A stretch of 64,000 nucleotides of DNA from Beijerinckiaceae bacterium (lineage in GTDB: Bacteria; Pseudomonadota; Alphaproteobacteria; Rhizobiales; Beijerinckiaceae). The translations under genes were made by a program, and so were the position numbers. Each line of letters opens with the position of its first letter. Within the stretch, counting starts at the first letter, position 1. Of this stretch, positions 36,323 through 48,092 are shown piece after piece. The notes beneath the pieces were generated by a model, which was not told the origin of the DNA, did no database searches, and was given only the letters and a program-made list of their open reading frames with translations. The DNA lies in contig CANGJJ010000002.1 of NCBI GenBank assembly GCA_947454485.1, forward strand, positions 186,001-250,000, written 5' to 3'.

Positions 36323-36679
36323 TTGGATCAACCGTGGCTTGAGAATATCCATCGATGGACCGTGGCTCCCGTGCGAGGTTCTGTTCGAACCCGTCAAGTT
36401 GGCCGCGGCGAGGAGGTGCCCCGCAGCCAAAGGCCCGGACCCCTCGTTCGGTGCGCAACCTACCTGATTGGCAAGAATGGCACAATGACAGCAGATCGCC
36501 GGAATGGCTCTGACGGGGCTGCGTCCCCAGATTGCAGTGGACGAAGCCAATCAGCCCGATCCCTGACATTCATGTGAGCGGCATCACGCGCCGCTGAAAT
36601 GTCACAGGTCAATGCGTATATCGACTTTATGGCCTCCTCTGGGAGGCCTGACTGATTACTCGGCCAAAGGGAGACTCAC
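36323..36679. other. Divergent intergenic region between purC and the zeta-inhibitor gene
   Basis: This 357 bp stretch has no credible gene; the open frames in it look like extensions of purC or shadows. It must hold promoters for both directions. A perfect hairpin, GGCCTCC (36631-36637) with GGAGGCC (36642-36648) and a four-base loop, lies about 30 bases before the zeta-inhibitor start, in its probable leader. A smaller stem AGCGGC/GCCGCT lies near 36577-36595. I see no clear riboswitch or known purine-regulator box. Confidence 0.5.
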
Positions 36680-37003
36680 ATGACGACTTTCAATCGCCGC
36701 GAGGATGCTTTCGAGAAAAAATTCGTCCATGACGAAGATCTTCAGTTCAAGGCCATGGCCCGCCGCAACAAGGCTTTGGCGCTTTGGGCCGCCGAAAAAC
36801 TGGGCCGCAGCGGGGATCAGATCCAGACCTATATCGGCGAATTGATCGCTGCTGATCTGCAAGAAGGCGGCGATGAGGACGTTTTCCGCAAGATCCGGGG
36901 AGATTTCGATGCCGCGGGCGTCACCCAATCCGACCACCAGATCCGCCGCACCATGGACGAAATGCTGCAAAAAGCCATTGCCGAGGTCAAGATCACCGGC
37001 TGA
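36680..37003 (+). CDS. F1-ATPase inhibitor zeta subunit (DUF1476)
   Basis: A 107-residue mostly helical protein of the DUF1476 family, shown in Paracoccus to be the zeta inhibitor of the F1 part of ATP synthase. It has the conserved N-terminal FNRREDAFEKKFVHDEDLQFKA (seen in parts, FNRREDAFEKKF and HDEDLQFKA), then RRNKALALWAAEKLG and a helical C-terminus with DEDVFRKIRGD. The basic N-terminal segment is the inhibitory part. AAAGGGAG precedes the ATG. It faces purC across 357 bp and xerC follows 35 bp later. Confidence 0.92.
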   Translation: MTTFNRREDAFEKKFVHDEDLQFKAMARRNKALALWAAEKLGRSGDQIQTYIGELIAADLQEGGDEDVFRKIRGDFDAAGVTQSDHQIRRTMDEMLQKAIAEVKITG

Positions 37004-37038
37004 AGGCTTCCTTTAGAAAGCTCGGGCAGACTGGCGCC

Positions 37039-38019
37039 ATGGCCGAACCTGTGACGAGCACTGATTCGCAGGCCGGGGGATCCCTCAGCTTCCCCGGCGC
37101 TGGCGCTGATCTGGCCGCTGAGGCCAGCAGCTGGCTCGCCTATCTGACGACCCAGCGCCGCGCCTCGCTGCACACGGTCTCAGCCTATCGGCGCGATCTC
37201 ACCCAATTCTTTGCCTTTCTGAGCGAGCATCTGGGCGGCCCGCCCTCGCTGGAGGACTTCTCAAGCCTCCTGCCCGCTGATGTGCGCAGCTTCATGGCGC
37301 GTCGCCGCAATGAGGGATTGGAGAGCCGCTCCCTGCTGCGCTCTCTGGCGGGCATCCGCTCTTTCGCGCGCCATCTCGAACGCAATGGCAAAGGCAAGGC
37401 GAGCGCGCTGACCGCCGTGCGAACCCCCAAGATTGCGCGCTCACTGCCCAAGCCGCTCACCGCCAGCGCCGCACTCGATGTCACGAAAGTCACGTCTCAT
37501 AGCGGCGAGCCCTGGATCATGGCGCGCGATGCCGCCGTGCTCTGCCTGCTCTATGGCGCGGGTCTGCGCATCTCCGAAGCGCTCGCGATCAAACGCGGCG
37601 ATGCACCCATCGGCAAGGTGGATATGCTGACGGTTGTGGGCAAAGGCCAGAAGATGCGCAGCGTGCCTGTCATCGCAACTGTGCGCGAGGCCGTGCAGCA
37701 TTATCTGGATCTGTGCCCCTATGTGGTGAGTGCAGAGGGGCCGCTCTTTGTGGGTGCCAAAGGCGGGCCTTTGTCACCGCGTATCATTCAACTCGCCATG
37801 GAACGGATGCGCGGCGCGCTGGGTCTGCCCGAAAGCGCAACACCTCATGCATTGCGCCATTCTTTTGCAACGCATCTATTGGCAGGCGGTGGCGATCTGC
37901 GCAGCATTCAAGAATTGCTGGGCCATGCCTCTTTGGCGACAACGCAGATCTATACGGCGGTTGATTCCACGCGCCTGCTTGACGCGTGGCAATCAGCTCA
38001 TCCGCGCGCGCGGCGCTAA
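37039..38019 (+). CDS. xerC: Site-specific tyrosine recombinase XerC
   Basis: The partner of XerD in chromosome dimer resolution. The 326 residues have an N-terminal DNA-binding domain (about 30-125) and the catalytic set Arg177 (GAGLRISEAL), Lys202 (GKGQK), His270-x-x-Arg273 (HALRHSFA), His296 (LLGHASLA) and nucleophile Tyr305 (TTQIYTAV). The ISEALAIKRGD segment and the GKGQKMRSVPV stretch favour XerC over XerD. Both halves of the recombinase are thus within about 30 kb. I found no dif-like site in the window. Confidence 0.92.
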   Translation: MAEPVTSTDSQAGGSLSFPGAGADLAAEASSWLAYLTTQRRASLHTVSAYRRDLTQFFAFLSEHLGGPPSLEDFSSLLPADVRSFMARRRNEGLESRSLLRSLAGIRSFARHLERNGKGKASALTAVRTPKIARSLPKPLTASAALDVTKVTSHSGEPWIMARDAAVLCLLYGAGLRISEALAIKRGDAPIGKVDMLTVVGKGQKMRSVPVIATVREAVQHYLDLCPYVVSAEGPLFVGAKGGPLSPRIIQLAMERMRGALGLPESATPHALRHSFATHLLAGGGDLRSIQELLGHASLATTQIYTAVDSTRLLDAWQSAHPRARR

Positions 38020-38023
38020 AGAC

Positions 38024-38824
38024 TCACGAGACTTTCAGCAAAAGATCCGTCAGCCATTCAGGCTTGTCGACCATCACATCGTGACCTGAATCCTCGACCA
38101 CAAAAGTCTGCCACGACGCATTGGCCTTGCAGGCCTCATAGGCCTTATCGAAAGAAGCCTGCGGATATTTGGGCGCGCGGATATAGGTCTTTTTGGCGAT
38201 GGTCTCGCGCTTGCCGGTCAAAGTCACCGTATTAAAGGCGATACTATTGGGCTGCGGTGTCAGCTTGGATTCGATCCATGCATAGTGCTTCTCTGTGATC
38301 GAATAAGTCTTGGCAGGTGGCGGTGTGCGGCCCGCTTCGCCTTTGGCAATTGCCTCTTCCATCGCCTTGCGGCTGAATTCAGAAATATAGTCTGCCGACT
38401 TCTCGCCATTGTTGGGCATGAAAGCATCGACCATGACGAGTGACGAGACGCGATCTGCTATCGCCTCCAATGCGACAGAGGCAGGCCAGCCACCGAAAGA
38501 ATGCGCAACGAGGCAGACATTCTTCAGATCTTCGAATTTGATGAGATTGGAAATATCCGCCGCCTGCATATCCAGCGTCAGCGTATTGGAGAGCATATGT
38601 GTGCGATCACCATTGCCCGTGAGTGAGGGCGCATAGACTTTATGGCCCTTGGCCTCGAGTGCCTCGGCGACAAATTTCCAGCACCAGCCGCCATGATAGG
38701 CGCCATGAACCAGCACGAAAGTCTTGCGCGCCGCTTGAGCGGCAACGGGTGTGGTGGTCGTGGCGGCTGCCAGACCAGCGCTGGCCATGAGTGCTGCGCG
38801 GCGAGTCAAAGACGTCTGTGACAT
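38024..38824 (-). CDS. Exported alpha/beta hydrolase
   Basis: A 266-residue hydrolase with a signal containing a twin arginine (SQTSLTRRAALMASAGLAAATTT), so Tat export is likely. The fold begins KTFVLVHGAYHGGWCWKFV with the HG oxyanion site. The nucleophile elbow is VAHSFGG and the late histidine is in EDSGHDVMVDKPEWL. The pattern GAYHGGWCW and APSLTGNGDR resembles small esterases of the salicylate/pyrethroid-hydrolase type. Substrate unknown. ATG at 38824 has GGGGGA five bases upstream; two earlier ATGs lack this. The stop is four bases from the convergent xerC stop. Confidence 0.85.
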   Translation of the reverse strand: MSQTSLTRRAALMASAGLAAATTTTPVAAQAARKTFVLVHGAYHGGWCWKFVAEALEAKGHKVYAPSLTGNGDRTHMLSNTLTLDMQAADISNLIKFEDLKNVCLVAHSFGGWPASVALEAIADRVSSLVMVDAFMPNNGEKSADYISEFSRKAMEEAIAKGEAGRTPPPAKTYSITEKHYAWIESKLTPQPNSIAFNTVTLTGKRETIAKKTYIRAPKYPQASFDKAYEACKANASWQTFVVEDSGHDVMVDKPEWLTDLLLKVS

Positions 38825-38888
38825 AGGATCCCCCATCGACATATTTCAGCCGAAGATTTGCACAGTCAGGCGGTCACGCAAAACGAAA

Positions 38889-38910
38889 AACGCGCCCCGA
38901 AGGACGCGTT
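38889..38910 (-). terminator. Terminator after lpd
   Basis: AACGCG and CGCGTT (38889-38894 and 38905-38910) form a stem extended by CC/GG. It is followed on the minus strand by TTTTTCGTTTT. It ends the sucCDAB-lpd string just before the exported hydrolase gene. Confidence 0.75.
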
Positions 38911-38933
38911 GATCAAGTCTCTCTGCGCGAGGA

Positions 38934-40331
38934 TCAGATATGGATCGCGCGCTTCTCGACAGCAAGAGCTGCTTCCTTCACCGCTTCGGACATGGTGGGA
39001 TGCGCATGGCAGGTGCGGGCCATATCTTCGGCCGAGCCACCAAACTCCATCAGCAAGGCGGCTTCTGCGATCAGCTCGCCAGCGCCATGGGCGATGATGT
39101 GAACGCCGAGCACACGATCCGTCGTCGCATCAGCCAGCACTTTCACAAAACCATCCGAGTGACGCATGGCGCGCGCGCGACCATTGGCGGTGAAGGGGAA
39201 CTTGCCAACCTTATAGGCAATGCCCTGCGCCTTGAGCTCTTCTTCGGTGCGACCAACGCTGGCGATCTCAGGAGACGTATACACAACGCCGGGGATCACA
39301 TCGTAATTCACATGGCCATGCTGGCCCGCGAGAATTTCGGCGACCGCAATACCTTCGTCTTCGGCCTTATGCGCCAGCATCGGGCCGCGCACCACATCGC
39401 CAATCGCATAGATGCCATCGACGCTGGACTTGAAGTGATTGTCGATGACAACGCGGCCGCGCTCCATCGCAACACCAACAGTCTCAAGACCAAGATTGTC
39501 CGTATAGGGACGGCGACCAATCGCTACCAAAACCACATCGGCTTCGATCACTTGCGCATCACCGCCAGCGGCGGGCTCAACAGTGACCTTCGCGCCCTTG
39601 GCATTGCCCTCGACCTTCGCAACCTTGTGCGAGAGATGGAAGGCAAAGCCCTGCTTCTCCAACAAACGCTGGAACTGCTTGGCAACTTCACTGTCCATGC
39701 CCGGCAAGATGCGGTCGAGATATTCAACCACAGTCACCTTGGCACCCAGACGCGCCCAAACGGAGCCAAGCTCAAGGCCAATGACGCCAGCGCCAACCAC
39801 AACGAGCTTGCCCGGAACTTTGTCGAGCGTGAGCGCGCCGGTTGAAGACACAATGGTCTTCTCATCAATCGTGACGCCCGGCAGAGGTGCTACATCAGAC
39901 CCCGTCGCAATGACGATATTCTTGGTCACAAGCTCTTGCACCTTGCCATCGTCACCCTTCACCGAAACCTTGCCCGGTGCGGTGATCGTGCCATGGCCCG
40001 TAAAAGCATCGACCTTGTTCTTCTTGAGCAAGAAGCCAACACCGCTGACATTGGCGCCAACCGTCTCGTCCTTGTGCTTCATCATCGCAGGCAGATCGAG
40101 CTTCGGCTTGCCGACATTGATGCCGAGCGAGGCAAAGTCATGGCCTGCAACCTCGAACATTTCGGAGGCATGCAAGAGCGCCTTGGAGGGAATGCAACCC
40201 ACATTGAGGCAGGTGCCACCATGGGTCTTGCGCTTCTCCACCACAGCCACTTTCATGCCGAGCTGGGCCGCGCGGATCGCGCAGACATAGCCGCCGGGGC
40301 CGGTTCCGATGACGACGAGATCGTAGGACAT
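38934..40331 (-). CDS. lpd: Dihydrolipoamide dehydrogenase (E3)
   Basis: The 465-residue flavoprotein that reoxidises the lipoyl groups of the 2-oxoglutarate dehydrogenase complex and passes electrons to NAD. It has the FAD fold [17 protein letters not shown], the redox disulfide [13 protein letters not shown], the NAD site [15 protein letters not shown] and the C-terminal catalytic pair in [14 protein letters not shown]...CHAHPTMSE. The ATG at 40331 starts the Rossmann fold directly and has GGAAAG upstream; the longer frame is rejected. Last in the operon after sucB. Confidence 0.96.
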   Translation of the reverse strand: MSYDLVVIGTGPGGYVCAIRAAQLGMKVAVVEKRKTHGGTCLNVGCIPSKALLHASEMFEVAGHDFASLGINVGKPKLDLPAMMKHKDETVGANVSGVGFLLKKNKVDAFTGHGTITAPGKVSVKGDDGKVQELVTKNIVIATGSDVAPLPGVTIDEKTIVSSTGALTLDKVPGKLVVVGAGVIGLELGSVWARLGAKVTVVEYLDRILPGMDSEVAKQFQRLLEKQGFAFHLSHKVAKVEGNAKGAKVTVEPAAGGDAQVIEADVVLVAIGRRPYTDNLGLETVGVAMERGRVVIDNHFKSSVDGIYAIGDVVRGPMLAHKAEDEGIAVAEILAGQHGHVNYDVIPGVVYTSPEIASVGRTEEELKAQGIAYKVGKFPFTANGRARAMRHSDGFVKVLADATTDRVLGVHIIAHGAGELIAEAALLMEFGGSAEDMARTCHAHPTMSEAVKEAALAVEKRAIHI

Positions 40332-40400
40332 GGACGTTCTTTCCGTGACAGCGCAGTGAGGCGCCCGCACATTCAAGATGCGCGGGCGTAACGTAATGGA

Positions 40401-41630
40401 TTAGAGATCGAGAACGAGACGCGCAGGATCTTCCAGCGCTTCCTTGACGCGCACGAGGAAGGTCACAGCCTCCTTGCCGTCGACGATGCGGTGATCATAG
40501 GACAGGGCAAGATACATCATCGGACGGATTTCGATCTTGCCGCCAACGACCATGGGGCGTTCCTGAATCTTGTGCATGCCCAGAATGCCGGACTGCGGCG
40601 CATTCAGGATCGGCGTCGACATCAGCGAACCATAGATGCCACCATTGGTGATGGTGAATGTGCCGCCCTGCATCTCTTCGATCTTGAGCTGACCATCGCG
40701 TGCACGCTTGCCAAAATCAGCAATGGTCTTCTCGATCTGCGCCAGACCCATCGTGTCTGCATCGCGCACGACCGGCACGACAAGACCCTTGTCAGTGCCA
40801 ACGGCGATGCCGAGGTGATAATAGTTCTTGTAGACCAGATCAGTGCCATCGACCTCAGCATTGACAGCCGGGATCTCCTTGAGCGCCTGCGTGCAAGCCT
40901 TCACGAAGAAGCTCATGAAGCCGAGCTTGGCGCCATGCTTCTTCTCAAACACATCCTTGTAGCGCGCGCGCAGAGCCATGACTTCGGTCATGTCGACCTC
41001 ATTGAAGGTCGTCAGCATCGCAGCCGTGTTCTGCGCATCCTTCAGGCGGCGCGCAATGGTCTGGCGCAGCTTGGTCATGCGCACGCGCTCTTCGCGCGAG
41101 GCATCATCAGCCGACGAGGGCACACGCGCGACAACAGGGGCAACAGCGGTGGGCGCTGCCACGCCGCCAGCAGCCACAGCGGCCAGCACATCGCCCTTGA
41201 GCACTTGGCCGCGCTTGCCAGAGCCTGCAACCGCATCGGTCGCAATACCTGCATCAGCAGCGACTTTCGCAGCCGCAGGTGAAGGTGGCATGGAAGAGCC
41301 AGCTGCACCAGCAGGAGCGGGCGCAGGAGCCGGAGCCGCGGCAGGAACAGGAGCAGGAGCTGCAGCAGCGGGAGCCGCCGCCGCGCCAGCGCCACCAGCG
41401 GTGATCTGGCCGAGCAGAGCGCCGGGAGACACGGTCTCGCCGTCCTTGGCGGTGATTTCAGCAAGCACGCCAGCTGAAGGCGCATTCACTTCGAGCGTCA
41501 CCTTGTCGGTTTCAAGCTCAACCAAAGGCTCGTCAGCCTTCACCACATCGCCGGGCTTCTTGAACCAGCGGCCGATGGTTGCTTCAGAGACAGATTCACC
41601 CAGGGTGGGAACACGGATTTCTGTTGCCAT
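40401..41630 (-). CDS. sucB: 2-oxoglutarate dehydrogenase E2 (dihydrolipoyl succinyltransferase)
   Basis: A 409-residue core enzyme of the complex. An N-terminal lipoyl domain (about 1-80) carries the lipoylated Lys in [11 protein letters not shown]. An Ala/Pro-rich hinge (about 80-115) follows, then the E1/E3-binding domain (about 118-155, [13 protein letters not shown]), a second short hinge and the catalytic domain (about 180-409) with [14 protein letters not shown] holding the active His and Asp. Only one lipoyl domain is present, as in other alphaproteobacteria. It lies between sucA and lpd. Confidence 0.96.
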   Translation of the reverse strand: MATEIRVPTLGESVSEATIGRWFKKPGDVVKADEPLVELETDKVTLEVNAPSAGVLAEITAKDGETVSPGALLGQITAGGAGAAAAPAAAAPAPVPAAAPAPAPAPAGAAGSSMPPSPAAAKVAADAGIATDAVAGSGKRGQVLKGDVLAAVAAGGVAAPTAVAPVVARVPSSADDASREERVRMTKLRQTIARRLKDAQNTAAMLTTFNEVDMTEVMALRARYKDVFEKKHGAKLGFMSFFVKACTQALKEIPAVNAEVDGTDLVYKNYYHLGIAVGTDKGLVVPVVRDADTMGLAQIEKTIADFGKRARDGQLKIEEMQGGTFTITNGGIYGSLMSTPILNAPQSGILGMHKIQERPMVVGGKIEIRPMMYLALSYDHRIVDGKEAVTFLVRVKEALEDPARLVLDL

Positions 41631-41699
41631 GATCACATCCGCGCCGCGCGCGGCCTTTCCAGTGAAGTTCAAATTCGGGATGGATGAAGCCTGCGCCGC

Positions 41700-44663
41700 T
41701 TAAGCGGCGAAAGCCTCGTCGAGGAATGCCTTGAGCTGCTGAAGATGCTTGGACATGAGACCCGTCGCGGTCGCTGCGGAGGCCGGACGGCCCACATAGC
41801 GCGCGCGCTTGGTCTTGCCGCCAGCCTGGCCGAGCACCCATTCAAGATAAGGCTCAACGAAGGACCAGCCGCCCATATTCTTCGGCTCTTCCTGACACCA
41901 CACCACATCCGCCTTCTTGAAGCGGGAGAGTTCGGTGACAAGAGCCTTCAGCGGGAAGGGATAGAGCTGTTCGACACGCAGCAGATAGACATCGTCAATG
42001 CCGCGCTTCTCACGCTCTTCATAAAGGTCGTAATAGACCTTGCCCGAGCACAGAACGACACGACGGATCTTGTCGTCCTTCACGAGCTTGATCTTCTCGC
42101 CCTTCAACGATTCAGCATCATCCCACAGCAAGCGGTGGAATGATGTGCCGGTGGCCAATTCATCAAGACGCGACACAGCGCGCTTGTGGCGCAGCAGTGA
42201 CTTGGGCGTCATGAGAATGAGAGGCTTGCGGATGTCGCGCTTCAACTGACGACGCAGCACATGGAAGTAGTTGGCTGGTGTGGTGCAGTTGGCGACCTGC
42301 ATATTGTCTTCCGCGCACAGCTGCAGATAACGCTCCAGACGCGCGGAGGAATGTTCGGGACCCTGACCTTCATAGCCATGCGGCAGAAGGCAGACGAGAC
42401 CCGACATACGCAGCCACTTGCGCTCACCCGATGAGATGAACTGGTCGAAGAGAACCTGCGCACCATTCGCGAAGTCGCCGAACTGTGCTTCCCAAATGGT
42501 CAGCGCATCCGGCTCCGAGAGCGAATAGCCATATTCAAAGCCCAGCACCGCTTCTTCCGAGAGCATCGAATTGATGACCTCGTAACGGGCCTGACCGTCG
42601 CGGATATTGTTGAGCGGCACATAGCGCGCTTCGGTTTCCTGATCGATCAGCACCGAGTGACGCTGCGAGAAAGTACCGCGCTCGCAGTCCTGACCCGACA
42701 GACGCACGCGATGGCCTTCATCGACCAGAGTGCCGAAAGCCAAAGCCTCGCCCATGGCCCAATCAATGCCTTCGCCCGTCTCGATCATCTTCGAGCGGCC
42801 ATCCATGAAACGCTGGATGGTGCGATGAACATTGAAGCCTTCGGGCGTCGAGGCGATCTTCGCACCGAGCTCTTTGAGATGCGCCAGATCAACGCCCGTC
42901 TGACCGCGACGCGGATCATCCACCGTCTCGCTCTGCGCAGCGCGCAGGCCCGACCAGCGACCATCCAGCCAGTCAGCCTTGTTGGGCTTATAGACCTGAC
43001 CTGCTTCGAACTCAGCATCCAGACGCGCACGCCAATCGTTCCGCATCTTCTCCACTTCGCCAGCCGTCACTACGCCTTCGGCGATCAGCTTCTCGGAGTA
43101 GATTTCCAGCGTCGACTTATGCGAGCGGATCTTCTTATACATCAAAGGCTGGGTGAAGCTTGGCTCATCACCCTCATTGTGGCCGTAGCGGCGATAGCAG
43201 AACATATCGACCACGACCGGCTTGTGGAACTTCTGCCGGAACTCAATGGCGATCTTGGCTGCATAAACGACGGCTTCAGGATCATCACCATTCACATGGA
43301 TGATCGGCGCTTCGATCATCTTCGCCACATCAGATGGATAAGGCGAAGAGCGCGAATAGCGCGGATAGGTCGTGAAGCCGATCTGATTGTTGATGATGAA
43401 ATGCAGCGAGCCGCCGGTGCGATGACCCTTCAGGCCCGACAGGCCGAAACATTCGGCCACAACGCCCTGACCTGCGAAAGCAGCGTCACCATGAATGATA
43501 AGCGGCACAACTTGCACGCGGTCGGTGACATCACCCAACTGATCTTGCTTGGCGCGCACCTTGCCGAGCACGACAGGGTCCGCAATTTCAAGATGCGAAG
43601 GATTGGCGGTCAAGGACAGATGGACTGTGTTGCCATCAAATTCGCGGTCAGACGACGCGCCCAGATGATATTTCACATCGCCCGAACCTTCGACTTCATC
43701 AGGGGTGAAAGAGCCACCCTTGAATTCGTGGAAGATGGCGCGATGAGGCTTGGCCATCACTTGAGCGAGCACATTCAGACGGCCGCGATGGGCCATGCCG
43801 AGCACCAGCTCCTTCATGCCCAAAGCGCCACCGCGTTTGATGATCTGCTCGAGCGCCGGGATCATCGCCTCGCCACCATCAAGGCCGAAGCGCTTGGTGC
43901 CGGTGAAACGCAGATCGCAGAAACGCTCAAAGCCTTCGGACTCAACAAGCTTGCCCAGAATGGCGCGCTTGCCTTCACGCGTGAAGGAGATGCTCTTATC
44001 TGGCCCCTCAATGCGCTCCTGCATCCAGGCCTTCTCAGCCGGATCGGACATATGCATGAATTCGAAGCCGATCGTGTCGCAATAGGTGCGACGCAGAATG
44101 GCGAGCATCTCAGGGATCGTGGCGAATTCCAGACCCAGCACATGATCAATGAAGATCTTGCGGTCATAGTCTTCCGGCACGAAGCCATAGCTCGCAGGAT
44201 GCAGCTCTTCGTGATCCTTCTGCGGCTCAAGGCCGAGCGGATCGAGCTTGGCATGAAGATGGCCGCGCATACGATAAGCGCGGATCATCATCAAAGCGCG
44301 CACGCTGTCGCGCGTGGCACGCATAATATCTTCGGACGACAGAGTGACGCCCTTTGATTGACCCTTGGCCTTCAGCTTGTCGCCAACGGCCTTTTCAACA
44401 TCGGCCCAATTGCCATCAAGCGCAGAGATCGTGTCATTGCGCGGCGTGATCGGCCAATGCGGCTTTTCCCAGCTCGCACCTTGCGCATTTTTCACCACCG
44501 CTGCCGGATCATCCTGCAAGGCTGCGAAAAAGTCGCGCCACTGCGCATCAACGCTCGTGGGGTCTTTTTCATACCGTGCGTAAAGGTCCTCGATATAGTC
44601 GGCATTGCCGCCATAGAGGAACGATGTCTGCAGCAGCGACTGGTTGAGTTCTTGTCGAGACAT
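41700..44663 (-). CDS. sucA: 2-oxoglutarate dehydrogenase E1
   Basis: The 987-residue thiamine-diphosphate enzyme that decarboxylates 2-oxoglutarate. It has the N-terminal SFLYGGNADYIEDLYARYEKDP segment (seen as FLYGGNADYIEDLYARYE), the HRGRLNVLAQVM and IHGDAAFAGQGVVAE stretches that bind thiamine diphosphate and metal, and the C-terminal MLPHGYEGQGPEHSSARLE motif (here LLPHGYEGQGPEHSSARLE). AAAGAGG precedes the ATG. A GC-rich hairpin lies in the 62 bp between sucD and this gene. Confidence 0.97.
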   Translation of the reverse strand: MSRQELNQSLLQTSFLYGGNADYIEDLYARYEKDPTSVDAQWRDFFAALQDDPAAVVKNAQGASWEKPHWPITPRNDTISALDGNWADVEKAVGDKLKAKGQSKGVTLSSEDIMRATRDSVRALMMIRAYRMRGHLHAKLDPLGLEPQKDHEELHPASYGFVPEDYDRKIFIDHVLGLEFATIPEMLAILRRTYCDTIGFEFMHMSDPAEKAWMQERIEGPDKSISFTREGKRAILGKLVESEGFERFCDLRFTGTKRFGLDGGEAMIPALEQIIKRGGALGMKELVLGMAHRGRLNVLAQVMAKPHRAIFHEFKGGSFTPDEVEGSGDVKYHLGASSDREFDGNTVHLSLTANPSHLEIADPVVLGKVRAKQDQLGDVTDRVQVVPLIIHGDAAFAGQGVVAECFGLSGLKGHRTGGSLHFIINNQIGFTTYPRYSRSSPYPSDVAKMIEAPIIHVNGDDPEAVVYAAKIAIEFRQKFHKPVVVDMFCYRRYGHNEGDEPSFTQPLMYKKIRSHKSTLEIYSEKLIAEGVVTAGEVEKMRNDWRARLDAEFEAGQVYKPNKADWLDGRWSGLRAAQSETVDDPRRGQTGVDLAHLKELGAKIASTPEGFNVHRTIQRFMDGRSKMIETGEGIDWAMGEALAFGTLVDEGHRVRLSGQDCERGTFSQRHSVLIDQETEARYVPLNNIRDGQARYEVINSMLSEEAVLGFEYGYSLSEPDALTIWEAQFGDFANGAQVLFDQFISSGERKWLRMSGLVCLLPHGYEGQGPEHSSARLERYLQLCAEDNMQVANCTTPANYFHVLRRQLKRDIRKPLILMTPKSLLRHKRAVSRLDELATGTSFHRLLWDDAESLKGEKIKLVKDDKIRRVVLCSGKVYYDLYEEREKRGIDDVYLLRVEQLYPFPLKALVTELSRFKKADVVWCQEEPKNMGGWSFVEPYLEWVLGQAGGKTKRARYVGRPASAATATGLMSKHLQQLKAFLDEAFAA

Positions 44664-44697
44664 GAGGGACGCCTCTTTGTTCCCACCCTGAGAAGAA

Positions 44698-44717
44698 CCC
44701 CCGGCCGAGGCCGGGGG
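44698..44717 (-). terminator. GC-rich hairpin between sucD and sucA
   Basis: CCCCCGGCC at 44698-44706 faces GGCCGGGGG at 44709-44717. On the minus strand it is followed by TTCTTC and not by a clean T-run. It may be a weak terminator or an mRNA-stabilising hairpin that sets different levels of sucCD and sucAB. Confidence 0.5.
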
Positions 44718-44725
44718 CGTTTGAC

Positions 44726-45613
44726 TTAACGGCCCTTGAGCACGTCCACGAGCGTCTTGCCCAGACGCGCAGGCGAAGGCGACACGCGGATGCCCGCAGC
44801 CTCCATCGCTGCAATCTTGTCTTCCGCGCCGCCCTTGCCACCGGAGATGATCGCGCCCGCATGACCCATGCGACGACCAGGAGGTGCCGTGCGGCCAGCA
44901 ATGAAGCCAACCATCGGCTTCTTGCGACCACGCTTGGCCTCGTCGAGCAGGAACTGCGCAGCTTCTTCTTCAGCCGAGCCGCCGATCTCACCGATCATGA
45001 CAATCGATTCAGTCTTGGGATCAGCCAGGAACATCTCGAGCACGTCGATGAACTCAGTGCCCTTGACGGGATCGCCGCCAATACCAACCGCCGTCGTCTG
45101 GCCAAGGCCTTCCTGCGTGGTCTGGAACACGGCTTCATAGGTCAGCGTGCCAGAGCGCGACACGATGCCGACATTGCCGGGCTTGAAGATATTGGCCGGC
45201 ATGATGCCGATCTTCGATTCACCAGCGGTCACGATGCCGGGGCAGTTCGGGCCCACGAGACGCGACTTGGAACCCGACAGAGCGCGCTTCACGCGCACCA
45301 TATCCATCACCGGAATACCTTCGGTGATGCAAACGATGAGCGGGATTTCCGCGTCGATGGCTTCGCAGATCGAGTCAGCTGCGAATGGCGGCGGCACATA
45401 AACGACCGACGCATCAGCGCCAGTGCGCTCACGCGCTTCAGCCACCGTGTCAAACACGGGAAGACCGATATGGGTGGAGCCACCCTTACCAGGCGTGACA
45501 CCGCCAACCATCTTGGTGCCGTAAGCAATGGCCTGTTCGGAGTGGAAAGTGCCGTTCTTGCCAGTGAAGCCCTGACAAATGACTTTTGTGTTCTTGTCGA
45601 TCAGAACGGACAT
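44726..45613 (-). CDS. sucD: Succinyl-CoA synthetase subunit alpha
   Basis: The 295-residue alpha subunit carries the CoA site and the phosphohistidine. It shows [45 protein letters not shown] and the phosphorylated His in [22 protein letters not shown]. With SucC it makes ATP or GTP from succinyl-CoA. Its ATG overlaps the sucC stop by one base. Confidence 0.97.
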   Translation of the reverse strand: MSVLIDKNTKVICQGFTGKNGTFHSEQAIAYGTKMVGGVTPGKGGSTHIGLPVFDTVAEARERTGADASVVYVPPPFAADSICEAIDAEIPLIVCITEGIPVMDMVRVKRALSGSKSRLVGPNCPGIVTAGESKIGIMPANIFKPGNVGIVSRSGTLTYEAVFQTTQEGLGQTTAVGIGGDPVKGTEFIDVLEMFLADPKTESIVMIGEIGGSAEEEAAQFLLDEAKRGRKKPMVGFIAGRTAPPGRRMGHAGAIISGGKGGAEDKIAAMEAAGIRVSPSPARLGKTLVDVLKGR

Positions 45614-46812
45614 TACTTGCCCTCCTTGACGGCCTTGACGATCTTCTGAGCAGCATCGTCAAGATCATCAGCGGGGATGACGTTGAGACCGGACTCGCGG
45701 ATGATCTGCTTGCCTTCTTCCACATTGGTGCCTTCAAGGCGCACAACGAGCGGAACCTGAAGACCGACTGCCTTCACCGCAGCCAAAACGCCGCGTGCGA
45801 TGACGTCGCACTTCATGATGCCGCCGAAGATGTTCACCAGAATGCCCTTCACGCTCGGATCCGAGGTGATGATCTTGAAGGCAGCCGTGACTTTCTCTTC
45901 CGAAGCGCCGCCACCCACATCGAGGAAGTTGGCGGGTGACTCGCCATAGAGCTTGATGATGTCGAGTGTCGCCATCGCGAGACCAGCGCCATTCACCATG
46001 CAACCAATCGAGCCTTCGAGCGCGATATAGGCGAGATCATATTTCGAGGCTTCGATTTCCTTGGCATCTTCTTCGGTCTCATCGCGCAGCGCCATGATAT
46101 CGGCGTGACGATAGAGCGAATTGGAGTCGAAGGAGATCTTCGCATCGAGGCACTTCAGCTGACCCTGTTTGGTGATGATCAGCGGATTGATTTCCAGCAT
46201 CGCCATGTCCTTCGCAACGAAGGCTGTGTAGAGCTGGGTGACGAGCTTGCCGGCCTGCTTGGCCAGATCACCTTCAAGGCCGAGAGCCTTGGCCACCGTG
46301 CGGCCATGATGAGCCATCACGCCAGTTGCAGGATCGATCGAGAAAGTGTGGATCTTCTCGGGCGTGCTATGCGCGACTTCTTCAATGTCCATACCGCCTT
46401 CGGTGGACACGACGAAAGCGACACGCGACGTGGCGCGATCAACGAGTGCGGAGAGATAGAACTCCTTCTCGATGTCAGAACCATCTTCGATATAAAGACG
46501 ATTGACCTGCTTGCCGGCGGGGCCGGTCTGCACGGTCACCAATGTCTTGCCGAGCATCTGATTGACGAAGGTCTTCACATCATCAATCGACGTGGCGAGG
46601 CGCACACCGCCCTTTTCGCCAGCTTCGGGCTCTTTGAACTTGCCCTTGCCGCGACCACCAGCGTGAATCTGCGATTTGACGACCCACAACGGGCCACCCA
46701 GTTCCTTCGCAGCGGCTTCCGCCTGCGAAGCGTCGAGAACAGGCACGCCACGGGAGACGGGAACACCGAACTCCTTCAAGACTGCCTTGGCTTGATACTC
46801 ATGAATATTCAT
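45613..46812 (-). CDS. sucC: Succinyl-CoA synthetase subunit beta
   Basis: The 399-residue beta subunit with an N-terminal ATP-grasp domain ([21 protein letters not shown], seen as [18 protein letters not shown]), the nucleotide-binding [15 protein letters not shown] and the C-terminal interface with [12 protein letters not shown] and [14 protein letters not shown]. It starts with ATG at 46812 after GGAGAG. It is first in sucCDAB-lpd, 75 bp after mdh. Confidence 0.97.
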   Translation of the reverse strand: MNIHEYQAKAVLKEFGVPVSRGVPVLDASQAEAAAKELGGPLWVVKSQIHAGGRGKGKFKEPEAGEKGGVRLATSIDDVKTFVNQMLGKTLVTVQTGPAGKQVNRLYIEDGSDIEKEFYLSALVDRATSRVAFVVSTEGGMDIEEVAHSTPEKIHTFSIDPATGVMAHHGRTVAKALGLEGDLAKQAGKLVTQLYTAFVAKDMAMLEINPLIITKQGQLKCLDAKISFDSNSLYRHADIMALRDETEEDAKEIEASKYDLAYIALEGSIGCMVNGAGLAMATLDIIKLYGESPANFLDVGGGASEEKVTAAFKIITSDPSVKGILVNIFGGIMKCDVIARGVLAAVKAVGLQVPLVVRLEGTNVEEGKQIIRESGLNVIPADDLDDAAQKIVKAVKEGK

Positions 46813-46850
46813 GGAGCGTCTCTCCGGTCAGGCACGATAGCCTGTTAGAA

Positions 46851-46877
46851 AGGGGCCGCGAAAAATCTCGCGGCCCT
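46851..46877 (-). terminator. Hairpin between mdh and sucC
   Basis: AGGGGCCGCGA at 46851-46861 and TCGCGGCCCT at 46868-46877 form a long GC-rich stem with a short A-rich loop. On the minus strand it is followed by TTCTAACA. It could end part of the mdh transcripts while letting others run into sucCDAB. Confidence 0.6.
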
Positions 46878-46887
46878 GAGGGGCAAA

Positions 46888-47949
<1,062 letters not shown>

Positions 47950-48092
47950 TCATGACAAAGGCTAAGATTTAAGCGCCTCGGTCGAGCCAGCAGGAATGGC
48001 TTGAGCCGTATCCTATTTTTTTCCTTTTAAAACATTGACTTAGAATGATTTCGGCCGCGCGGATCGAGGCTGTTTTGCTCCGATCATAAATA

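Noticed and set aside
36273-36569. A 98-codon minus-strand frame before purC
   Set aside because: It overlaps the purC start in another frame, has no family match and no ribosome binding site.
42657-44357. A 566-codon open frame on the plus strand
   Set aside because: It is antisense to sucA, which is certain. The product has no recognisable motif.
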